From NCBI GenBank assembly GCA_004431415.1, contig QPMI01000010.1:434001-498000 (forward strand): 64,000 bases of DNA, in the 5' to 3' direction. This DNA is from Cyanophora paradoxa (Eukaryota > Glaucocystophyceae > Cyanophorales > Cyanophoraceae). Below are positions 23,901 through 33,168 of this stretch, piece by piece (within the stretch, counting starts at the first letter, position 1; each line of letters opens with the position of its first letter). The notes below the pieces were generated by a model. That model had not been told where the DNA came from. It saw only the letters and a program-made list of their open reading frames with translations, and searched no databases. The translations under genes were made by a program, and so were the position numbers.

Positions 23901-26900
23901 GGCCCCTCTCCCCCGCCCCGCCCAACCGAACGCCGACGAGGCTGCCCAAGCCTAGCATCCCCGGAAACTTAAACCTATAGCTTAAGCCTTCCCTTCCCGG
24001 GGTAACCTGACGAAAGGCCACAAAAACCCCCCTCTCTCCCGCCCAACCGAACGCCGACGAGGCTGCCCGAGGAGCTTAAACCTATAGCTCAAGCCTTCCC
24101 GCCCGCCCCCGGCCCGTGCCCGCCCAACCTGACGAAAGCCCACAAGGGCCCCTCCGCCCCCGCCCTCCGCCCCCCGCTCCCTCACGCCGGGGCGCGCGTC
24201 GCGCAGGCGGAGGACGTGATCGACGAGCTCGACCTGCGCCCCCACGTCGACCTCCTCCTCGGGTGCGGGAGGGATCCCGAGGCGCCGGGGCAGATTCTAA
24301 GGTCTCTTATAAGGGGTCTATATAGATTCTAGAGGTGCTCTTGTAGATTTCTAAGGTTCTCTTATCTCTATTTTCTAGACCTGCGGCCCGACGTCGGCCT
24401 CCTCCTCGGGTGCCCCCGCCCGGCCCGGCCCGCCGCGGACTTAGATTCTAGGGATCTCTTAAGAGGGCCCCGGTTAGATTTCTAAGGGTCTCTTATTACC
24501 TGCGCCCCCACGTCCACCTCCTCCTCGGGTGCGGGTCCCGGAGGCGCCGGGGCAGACAGATAGATAGGGACGGGGTCGTCAGGGTCGCTGATGGCTGATG
24601 GCCGCGGGCGGCAGGGCGGCGCACATGCCGGAGCTGCGGAAGCGCGTGTCGATCGGCATCGAGCTCGTCGCCCGCCCCGCCATCCTCTTCCTTGGTGAGC
24701 CCAAGCCCCGACTCCAGCTCCAACATGAGCCGAAGAGCCGCCCCTCCTCACCCCCTCGCCCCGCCCCCCTCACGTGCTCGCCGGCCTCAGACGAGCCGAC
24801 GTCGGGGCTGGACGCCGTCTCTGCGCTGCACATCATGCACGCCGTCCGCAAGCTCGCCCGCGCCGGCCAGGCCGTCATATGGTGCGTGCACTTGGCAGCA
24901 GAGCCGGAAGCAACGAGGGCAGCGCCGGAAATAGCGAAGGGCATAGCGGGGCAGGCCGCCGTCTGGTGCCATAAATAGCGCCATAAATAGCGAGGGCGAT
25001 GTTAGAGGAGCCAGCCAGAAGGGCTAGAGCCTGGCTGTCTTCTGGTGCCCTCGCGTTTAGACGCCGGCGCGCGCGCGACAACTGCCGGTCGCGGCGCCCG
25101 CACGATTCTGACCTCGGATGGCCGGGGCGCAGCACGGTGCACCAGCCGTCGGCGAAGCTCTTCGAGGTCTTCGACTGGCTCCTCCTCCTCCGCACCGGCG
25201 GCGAGGTGCGCCGCTGCGGCGGGGCAGATCGAGATGGAGGATAGACGGGTAGAGAGAGCGATGGGACGGCCTCTGGGCCCAGGCCCGCCGCGGTTCTCTA
25301 GAGTGCAGGCCGCGCGGCGCCGCCTGAGAGGGCCGGGGCGGCCTAGGCCTGCCGCGGTTCCCTAGAGTGCCGCAGTGCAGGATGGCGGGCCGGGAGGGCC
25401 GCGGGGCCGCCGGCAGCCGACGCGGGGCGCAGGCGGCGTACTTCGGCCCGCTGGGGCGCGACTCGGCCGACGTCCTCCGCCAGTTCGACGAGCTCGGTGC
25501 GTGCGGCCCCGCCCGGCCCCTGGGTCCCTCAAAGTTTCCGGCCCGGCCCGGCCTGCGCCCCTGGGCCCCTGGGTCCCTCGAAGCTTCCGACCCGTCCGGG
25601 CGCGGGGGAAGGGGGAAGTGGGGAGGGGCTACGGGCCCAGTCCTAGCCAGAACACGCCCGCTCGGTAGGGGAGGGGGGGGAGGAGGCCTCGGGGCCCGGT
25701 GCTGGCCAGGCCTATGAGCTCGAAGCTTAAGCATAGACTCGGCCCCCTTCGCCCTCGCCCTCGCCCTCGCTTGTGTGTTTTGTTTGTTTTCTCGGAGTCT
25801 GACGGGCGTCCCCTCTGGCGCGCGCGCAGGCTACCCGTGCCCCCCGGGGCGCAACCCCGCCGACTTCGTGCGCCCCCTCCCCCTCCCCCCCCCCTTCCCC
25901 CCCCCCCCCCCCCCCCCCCCCGCGCCATGTCCGAGCCTCGGGGCCCCGCCTCCGCAGGTGCTGGAGGTCTGCGGCGGCAAGTACCCCAACACCCGCGTCG
26001 CCGGCGAGGTGCGCCCGCGGGCGGCACTCGGGATCCCGGAGGGCAGTCTAGGCTGGGATCTAGGCCCTCAGTGCTCTAGATCTGGTGGGAGAAGGGGCGA
26101 GGCCCCCCGTCCCCTGTGAGGGAGCGTTCGAGGGCCGGGCTCACGGCTCCGCTCGCACGCAGGTGGACGTGGCGGCGCTGTGGCGCTCGTGCCCGCGGCA
26201 CGCCGCCGCGCAGGCCGAGCAGGCCGCCCTCGAGCAGGGCGGTGCGCCGGCGCCTTCCCCTCCTCCCCCCGCCGCCTCTTCCCTGAGGCTCGGCTGAAAC
26301 TAATGCCTGCCCTCCTGCCCTCCTCCCGTCTCTCCTCCCCTCCTTTTCCGGCCTGTCTGACATGGCGGCGGCAGGGGCGCCCCAGGGCGAGGTCTTCAAG
26401 TCGCGCTACGCCGAGGGATTCCAGGCCCAGGCGAGCGAGCGAGCGAGCGAGCGAGCGCTTCGAACTCTAATCATAAACCGAGCGGTCAAATCATAAGGCT
26501 CCTGCGTGTTGCGTGTTGTTAGATTGTGTGTTGTTAGGCTAACGTTAACTATAAACCGAGATGGATTAGATTAGATTATATTCGAGTGACCTGACGCTTC
26601 TGTGTGTTTTATGTTCCCAGGTGCGGCGGTGTCTGGACCGGAACGCGCGGGCGACGCTGCGGCGGCCGGCCGTCCTCCAGGCCATCGTCGCACGGTGCGG
26701 CGCCGCCCGAGTCTCATTCCCTCTTTGGCGCGGGCCCCTCTCTCGCGCCGGCCGCCGCGGCAGCGCCTCCGCCCCCTCCCCCTCCGCCCCCATCTTGTCC
26801 TCTCTTTAGCGCGGGCCCCTCTCTCACCCCCGTCCTTCCTTCCTCCCCAGCGCCCTCCTCCTCGCCTTCGTCGGCGGCAGCATGTACTACAACAACCGGC

Positions 26901-29502
26901 AGAACAACCTCGGTGCGCCCTTCCAAATCCCTCCATGGCCAAGCCCTCCCGATCTTACGCCCCTCGCCCGCCCCTCAGCGGCGGGGCGGATGCGGACGGC
27001 GGCCGCCTTCTACGGCATCTTCGCCTTCGGTGCGCCCCGCCTCTCCGCTCCGGTCTTGAAGAAGATCTAGATAAGACGAGATACCAGTCTGGCATTCTCG
27101 TCTAGATCTAGGGTCGCTCCCGGTCTAGTCTTTCTAGCCCGGCCCCCGCCCGCCCCCGCGCCTCGCGCCTAACTACCGCCCGCCCCCCCGCCCGCCCCTA
27201 CAGGGATGGGCAGCTCGTCGTCGATCGTGCCGAAGGTCTTCGAGCGGACCATCATGTACCGGGAGGCAACCCAGGGCGCGCCCCCTCCCCGCCCCGCCGA
27301 GCTCTAGCGCTCTCAGTCGTTTGATAACCCCCGGGTCTCTGCTCTGCGCTCTGCCGAGCAGGGGCGTACCACCCGACGGCGGCTTTCCTCGCCTGGTCCA
27401 CCGTCGAGTTCGTCTGCCAGGCACGCCCCCCGGCCCCGAGCGAGCCCTAGCACCCGCTCAAGCCAGCTCGAGGCTCTAGTAGCCACTCCGATTCTCTATA
27501 GCCACGCACGTGCATTAGTCTGACCGCTCCCCCCCCCTCCCCTTTAGGTTGCGGAGACGATGCTCTTCGACGTCGTCTTCTACTTCTTCGCCGGCCTCAC
27601 CGTCATCGACAACGGTGCGCAGCCCTCGGCGTCGCCCGCCCGCCACCGCCCCCGCCGGCGGCCGCCCCTCGGTGTTAGCGGCTTGGCGAAGCTAGCGGCT
27701 TAGGGATGTAGCATACCCCCCTCACACTGCTGCCATGGCCCCGCCCCCCCGCCCCTCGGTGTTAGCGGCCTGGCCTGGTGGTGTCACCCGTGGTGGTGTT
27801 ACCAGTGGCTCAGAGCCGTGGCTTCTCCCCCAGCCCACAGCCCCAGCTTTACGAGGGCTTTACGACGCCCCGCCCGCCCGCCGCCATCACACACTCCGCG
27901 CCCCCCCCCCCCCCCCCCGCCCCCCCCTGACCTCCCCCCCCCCCCCCCCCCAGGGATGCGGTTCCTGTACTACGTGATCGCGACGCTCTGCTTCTCGGCA
28001 ATGATGTACTCCTTCAATGAGCTCTTCTCCCTCGTCCGCACCGCCCCCGCACCGGCCCCCGCATCGGCGCCTCTAAATCTGACGCGCGCGCCGCGCCTCC
28101 GCCTCTGCCTTTGCAGCTGCTGCCGACGGCCGAGCTGGCGCACCAGGCCGCCGTCGCCGCCATCGGGCCCATGTGCGCGCCGCGCCATCGATATCGCGTT
28201 CGGACCCTAGACTGGTTGCTTTGAGGCTGTGATCTAGATCTAGAGATCTAGATCTAGAGCTCGAGAGGCCAGGGCGCTTGCGCCCAAAGCCTCTCCCCTC
28301 CTCTCCTTTCCTCTCCTCTCCGGGCGCCTCTGGATCTGAGACCCTCGCGCCCCTGGCAGGGCGCTCTTCGCGGGGTTCATCGTGCCGGAGCCCTCCATCC
28401 CCCGCTACTGGATCTGGCTGGTCCGCCCCCGCCCCCTCCCTCCCCCTACCCCTACCCCCTACCCCCTCCTTCGCTAGTCCGCCCCTCGGGGGCTCTGCCC
28501 GGGGCCACCTCCGACCCCTGGACCCCGGGGGCCCTGCCCGCGCCCGCCCGCCCGCCCGCTCCCCGGGGGACCGCCTCCACCCCATATTTGGTCGGGCCGC
28601 ACCCTCTGCTCTGCCCGTCGTGCCCTCCCGTCCCCCCACCCTAGCCGCGCGGGCCTTCCCCGGATCCCACTTTGAGCTACCACGCTTCCTACACCCCAAC
28701 CCCCCCCCCCCCCCCCCCCACACACACACACCTGATCGGCGTACCCCGCAGCACTACCTCTCCTTCCTGAAGTACCCCCTGGAGTCTCTCTCCGTGAACG
28801 AGCTCGCCGGGCTCCCCATCACCTGTACCCCCAAGTGAGTGAGCGGCGGGGCGGGCGCGGGCCGGCTTTGTCGAGCCTGGATCAGATCTGATCTGATTTC
28901 GATCCGAGTCGCCCTGGCTGTAGCTAGATTCCTGAAGCCTAGATCCGACGCCGATCGGAGCCTAGCTATAGATCCTCTGCTCCGACCCGTCGAACCGCGG
29001 GTCGACGTCTGACTCCGCCCCCGCAGCGAGTCGCCGGCGTGCATACAGCAGTACGGCTCGATCTCCATCACCGGCGACGCGGTCCGCCCCCGCAACAAAT
29101 CTCAGAACTCTGCCTGCAAATCGCCCAGCCGAATTCGAAGTCTGAAGCTTAAGGCGCCCCCGGGCGCGCGCGCAGCTGTCGAGCTCGTACGGGTTCAGCT
29201 TCGACTGGCGCTGGCGCGACGTCGGCATCATGCTCGGCTTCTTCGCTTTCCTCAAGGTGATTATATATAAAAACGAGGCGCGGGCCGGGCCGGGTCGTGT
29301 CGGGTCGGATCCCTGCGGAGGGAGGCCGAGGGCCTTGATTAAATAATAACGAGGCGCGGGCCGGACCGCGGCCGGCCAAGGGCCTTGAAAAGAGAAGAGA
29401 CGGGTTTCCGCATTCGAATTATATGTGTGTATTGGGCTCACGGTCGCGCGCCAGGTCATGTCGGCCATTGTGGTGACGAAGGTCCGCCACGCGCGCAAGT
29501 GA
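17513..29502 (+). CDS. Full-length ABCG/PDR-type ABC transporter
   Basis: About 12 kb of many short exons encode two nucleotide-binding domains, each followed by a membrane domain (NBD-TMD-NBD-TMD), the PDR/full-size ABCG layout. NBD1: Walker [12 protein letters not shown] (about 17960), signature ISGGQ followed by [16 protein letters not shown] (about 18535-18660), Walker B/D-loop [10 protein letters not shown] (about 18720). TMD1 exons include [17 protein letters not shown] and [11 protein letters not shown]2: GPSGA and GKTT split by an intron (about 23400-23490), [13 protein letters not shown], a degenerate signature region before [18 protein letters not shown], then DEPTSGLDA (about 24790) and H-loop [12 protein letters not shown] (about 25136). 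TMD2 ends KVRHARK-stop at 29500. Such proteins export lipids or xenobiotics across the plasma membrane. The two signature motifs differ, as is common in PDR pumps. The start at 17513 ([13 protein letters not shown]) is the best-placed ATG; an upstream in-frame ATG exists at 17357. Confidence 0.85.
20140..20695 (+). repeat. Four copies of an exon end with its splice donor inside one intron
   Basis: The end of a membrane-domain exon (CTCCGCATCGCCATC followed by the donor GTGCGC) occurs at 20175, and is repeated, more or less truncated, with donors at 20279, 20415 and 20555. All lie before the acceptor at about 20695. The intervening DNA consists of degenerate CTAGT/CTAAT pentanucleotide repeats. 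This looks like tandem duplication of the exon-intron border within a transporter intron, leaving four potential donors in competition. Confidence 0.7.
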
Positions 29503-30453
29503 GGCCGCGCGCGCGCGTGGTTTCTGGATCCGGATCGCGGCGGGCTTCGCGTTATTTATCATTTCAGTGCTGTGTATACGTAGGTAGCTATGGCAGATGC
29601 GACGTTTCTTATCTCTTGCAAGTGCAGTCTCTAGATTTCTTGTCGTAGTTTGAATTTATGTCAGATTCGCTGAAACGATCCCGTTGAACCGGAATAGAAT
29701 TCAAATATAACGCAATATATATTTCAATTGCGATTGCACCTCACTAACTCACCAAAACTCGTACTCGATGTCGATAATACTCGCACATGAAATTTGGGCC
29801 CCCCGCCCTCTCTCTTCCCCGCCCCCCGGCTCCGGAGCCCCCACCCCCCCCCCCCCCCCCCACCCCCCCCACCCCCCACCCCCACCCCCACACACACACA
29901 CGCCACCCGGTCCCCGCCTTCCCCCCTTCCCCGGCGCCCCGGCCCCGGCACTTGGCTTCGGCCATCCTCCGCTTCGAATTCCAAATTCGGCCGTCCGGGA
30001 TCCCCATATATATGTCCTGCCAAAATCACTGCCAGGGCCAGCCTCGCTCATTTTAACGCTCTTCGAATTTCCGCTGCCACGCAACACGCTCTTCCGGATC
30101 CGCAATTACGCGCGAGCTTTATCAGTTTGTGAGCCGTGTGCGTGGCCAGGCCATGCCTAGGCCTCCTGCGGCTAGCGCTGCAGCAGCTCATGATCACGAT
30201 CACCGGCACTAGCAACACGGCAAATTCGAAAAGCTCGCAGCTGGATGACTCGCGATCGGATCGCGCGCGAGATGACCTGATCATGACCCGTCCTTTTCTG
30301 GCATCATATACGTGCATGTATCATAGTATACGTACCTGCTGACAGCTCGGAGCTCGAGGCGCCCGCGGCCGGTAACCGGTACCGTGATAATCGATATCGG
30401 ATCCGGCATATATCATCAAAGTTTATTTTGAAGCGAACCGGTGAAGGTCATGA
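29503..30453. other. Intergenic host DNA between the ABC transporter and the interrupted gene
   Basis: The two genes converge here. The region has AT-rich patches (29550-29760), a C-run/CA-repeat block at about 29845-29900 that gives spurious proline-rich frames, and several restriction-site-like palindromes at about 30330-30400. I see no convincing gene. Confidence 0.5.
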
Positions 30454-31311
30454 TCACGCGCGGCGCGCGACGAGCAGAGAGGCGAGAAGCCCGGCAACGG
30501 GGCCCAGAATATTCATTGCGCCGAATTCGATCGACGCCGCGGTCGACAGGGCCGAGGAGCCGCCGGCGGCGGCGGTGTAGGCGCCGAGCTTGAGGGTGCG
30601 GGCGGCCACGGTCGCCTGCACGGCGTCGGCGAGCGCCTTGCCCGTCGCGTAGGCGCCGCCGCCGCCGAACGAGGCGGCGACGAGGAGGCCGCTGCCGGTG
30701 CAGGAGATGCCGGCGATGGCGACCTGCGAGCGCGAGACGGGGCCCTTGAGCGCGTTGACGGCGACGTACAGCGCCCCCTCGACCTGTCGACGTCGTTGTG
30801 AAGAGTAAAGCGTTAATGAAGAAGGTCAGAGTATACGTAAATTAATGCAGCTGTTGTGGATAATTCGCAGCCGCGCCAAATTAAAGGCGCACGTCAAGAA
30901 GGCCGGAGGGGAGGGAGGCCATGTACGACTCGCACTGGGCTTGGGTCGCCTCGAAGCGGATGGAGAGCGCCGCGGGGGTCGCCTGCACGGCCGCCGCCGC
31001 CGCGACGGGCGGCGTGTACGTGAACGTGCCCGGCGCGTACACCTTGACAACCGGGTCCGCGACGCCCGAGGCCTTCGCGCCGTTGACCTGCAGCGGAGAT
31101 TCAAATTCTAAATCATTATCAGAGCGATTGAAACTAAATTTAAGTCTATATTGTGCTCACGGTGACTTGGCCGGCGTTGACGGCCGTCTTGAGCGCCGTG
31201 AAGAGGGCGGAGGAGCCGACGGAGCCGGTCGTGCCGCCGGCGGTGATCTGGTCCCGCACGACGACGCCAAAGGCGCCCGTCGTGGCCAGAAGGCGGCGGG
31301 CGGCCTTGCGC
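30454..31311 (-). CDS. 3' half of a Ser/Pro-rich host gene interrupted by the provirus
   Basis: Minus-strand exons continue the gene whose 5' half is at 58714-60053. The first exon after the provirus follows a CAG acceptor at 31312 and reads RKAARRLLATTGAFGVVVRDQ, then TTGSVGSSALFTALKTAVNAG. Later exons include VADPVVKVYAPGTFTYTPP, IRFEATQAQCESYMASLP and VEGALYVAVNALKGPVSRSQ. The C-terminus is Ala/Gly-rich with a hydrophobic tail (NILGPVAGLLASLLVARRA-stop at 30454), which could be a membrane or GPI-type anchor. I recognise no family; a cell-surface protein is a reasonable inference. Confidence 0.6.
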
Positions 31312-31369
31312 CTGGGCACACAAATGAGAAAAGCATGCGGGAAATTTTGTATACGTAGAGTGTGACTGA

Positions 31370-31375
31370 GAAATT
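31370..31375. repeat. Target-site duplication GAAATT (left)
   Basis: GAAATT lies directly outside the left terminus ACACATAGGG and recurs directly outside the right terminus CCCTATGTGT at 58674-58679. A 6-bp duplication is what Polinton-type (retroviral-like) integrases produce. Confidence 0.9.
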
Positions 31376-31524
31376 ACACATAGGGATACCCCTGATCCAA
31401 GCCCTCCGGCCTTCGGCCTACAGGCTTGGATCAGGGGTATCCCTATGTGTGCGCGTTTCAGGTACTAGGGTAGTAAGCATTTATTTCAGGTCTTAGGGTA
31501 TTAATCATGTCTTTTTGGCACCAG
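31376..31524 (+). repeat. Left terminal inverted repeat with terminal palindrome
   Basis: This 149-bp repeat is matched in reverse complement by 58525-58673. The outer 75 bp (31376-31450) are identical at the two ends and form a near-perfect palindrome: a 27-bp arm (starting ACACATAGGGATACC) and its complement flank a 19-21-nt apex containing a small GGCC-TTC-GGCC hairpin. The inner 74 bp differ at about eight positions between the ends. Confidence 0.95.
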
Positions 31525-31580
31525 TATGTTGGCCGCCTCTGGGGTATTGAACACATGAGTTTGGCATCAGCAGGGTGAAT

Positions 31581-31659
31581 GGGGTGAACGGGTTGTTTGT
31601 ATATTTTCTTAGGAAAAATGCCTTCTCACGGGAATTTATACAAACAACCCGTTCACCCC
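31581..31659. repeat. Left subterminal palindrome
   Basis: Perfect 23-bp arms at 31581-31603 and 31637-31659 (GGGGTGAACGGGTTGTTTG at the left) flank a 33-nt loop containing TTTCTTAGGAAAA and TCACGGGAATT. An equivalent structure with the same loop core but different arm sequence lies at the right end (58408-58520). Confidence 0.85.
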
Positions 31660-31785
31660 GTTCACCCCGTTCACCCCGTTCACCCAGTTCACCCCGTTCA
31701 CCCTTACACCCTTTACACCCTTTACACCCTTTACACCCTTTACAATCTTAACAATCTTAACAATCCTTAACAACCTTTACAGATG
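31651..31785. repeat. 9-bp tandem repeats, left subterminal
   Basis: GTTCACCCC is repeated about six times from 31651, then grades with the same 9-bp step into TTACACCCT and TAACAATCT units up to about 31785, just before the integrase stop. The right end has a different 9-bp repeat (CTCAACACC) in the matching place. Confidence 0.85.
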
Positions 31786-31870
31786 TCTCATCCTGCCCTC
31801 CTCCTTGATCTCGTGGAAATTGCTGGAGCTTCATAGGTCTCCTTTGAATTCGAGAAATCTCTATACCACC

Positions 31871-33157
31871 TTACTGCCTCTGCTCCCCTGCTAATCTCTC
31901 TGTTCCCGCCACCCTCAATCTCTCCAACTCTCTCCCTTGTTTCTTCTTCTTCCCTGCTCTGTCCTCCAATAATGGTTTATCTGGCACGTTTGGCGCCCTC
32001 TCAATCCCCTCTCTGGCCAAAAGTCGCTCTGTTCTGGCCTCTTTCTTTGCCTCTTCAATGACATTTATTGATGGCGCCTCCAAGAACTCCACGGTTTCCA
32101 CTTTCTGTAATTCGTAGTGGGCATAAAGTCGATCTATTAGTTTGCCAGAAATGTCCCTTAGTTTAAATTTGAACCCCTCCACTCCTTCTATTGTGAATAT
32201 TTCGCGGCTCCAATTATTCCCTTGTTTGGCAAATGGGCTCTTCTCTATTTTAGTTCTCACGTGGCTCCCTGCTGGATAGTCTTTTAGATATTCAATTGAC
32301 TTCATGAATTTCTCGTTTTCTTTTCCGAGTATTAGAGGAACATGTACCTCTGTGGTCTCTGCTGGTTTCATCCCCGTTGCTGAGTGGATGGTATTATTGT
32401 AGTTGTAGGCAAAATCTTGGAGCTTGTCGAAAAACTTTACAGTATTATTCGCTATACAATACGAGTTAATTAGCTTCTTTATTGTGCGATTAAAGGCTTC
32501 TATTCGGCCTTGGCTATTGTGATCTCCAACCTGCGAAACTTGGTGCTCAATCATCTGGGTTTCTAAATGGTCTTTAAATACCTTGTTCAGGAATTCGCTC
32601 CCAGCATCACTTTGTATCTTCACAATTGGACGAGGGACTTGTTGCTCAAGCTCCTTAAACGCGTTCAATGTGCTTTCTGCTGTCTTTCCCCTCATTGGAA
32701 TAATAAAGCCCAGTCTGGTGGTGTTTTCTACAGCTGTGAGGAACGTGTTGTAGCCTTGATTCTGTTTGCTGTATGAGGGAAAGAAGACTAAATCAATAGC
32801 GAATGTATCGAGTGGCTGTCTTATGGGGATATAGGCAGTCTTCTTGGCTGATGGGAGGGGTTTATTTATTTGGTTGATTTCTTGGGCATCATAGAATCTA
32901 CGGATTGTCTTTCTTGGCACATCTGGAAGCTCTTTGGCCAATGAAGCAAGGCCTTTAAATCCTACCTTGGTGTCATAGAATGTCCTTGCTAAGGGATCCA
33001 AGTGGGGCACAGCAATTGCTGTTGGGATGTCTGCTGGAACTAATGCTTTGAGGTCACTCTTTTTCTGAATGCGACCCCCTCTCTCCTCTTGAGGGATTGG
33101 GATTGGCAATATACTCACATCGTACTCTGTTTGTCTGCGTGTGATCTTTGATGACAT
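31871..33157 (-). CDS. DDE integrase (retroviral/Polinton type)
   Basis: This 428-residue protein inserts the viral DNA into host chromosomes by strand transfer. The catalytic core spans roughly residues 112-260. The triad is visible as D122 (in FAIDLVFF), D184 (in IQSDAGSEF) and E220 (in GRIEAFNRT). The last two are separated by 35 residues, the classic D,D-35-E spacing of rve-fold integrases. The 6-bp duplication at the provirus ends fits this enzyme. The C-terminus (about 290-428) is basic and charged and may bind DNA or chromatin; I do not see a clear chromodomain. It lies 11 bp downstream of the polymerase on the same strand, so the two may be cotranscribed. The lack of a stop or frameshift suggests it is functional. 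Confidence 0.93.
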   Translation of the reverse strand: MSSKITRRQTEYDVSILPIPIPQEERGGRIQKKSDLKALVPADIPTAIAVPHLDPLARTFYDTKVGFKGLASLAKELPDVPRKTIRRFYDAQEINQINKPLPSAKKTAYIPIRQPLDTFAIDLVFFPSYSKQNQGYNTFLTAVENTTRLGFIIPMRGKTAESTLNAFKELEQQVPRPIVKIQSDAGSEFLNKVFKDHLETQMIEHQVSQVGDHNSQGRIEAFNRTIKKLINSYCIANNTVKFFDKLQDFAYNYNNTIHSATGMKPAETTEVHVPLILGKENEKFMKSIEYLKDYPAGSHVRTKIEKSPFAKQGNNWSREIFTIEGVEGFKFKLRDISGKLIDRLYAHYELQKVETVEFLEAPSINVIEEAKKEARTERLLAREGIERAPNVPDKPLLEDRAGKKKKQGRELERLRVAGTERLAGEQRQ

Positions 33158-33168
33158 CTATATTGGGA

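Noticed and set aside
9474-30000. Many long poly-Pro, poly-Arg or poly-Gly frames in the host arm
   Set aside because: They are shadows of C-run or G-run introns and of the opposite strand of GC-rich exons; they have no domains and conflict with the spliced genes.
29740-30160. Proline-rich ORFs on both strands near 29.8-30.1 kb
   Set aside because: They arise from the C-run and CA repeat at 29845-29900; no splice or domain support.
31581-31659. Subterminal palindrome as a transcription terminator of the integrase gene
   Set aside because: It could act so, but the matching structure at the other end lies after a different gene and shares its loop core, so a terminal (replication/packaging) role explains both better.
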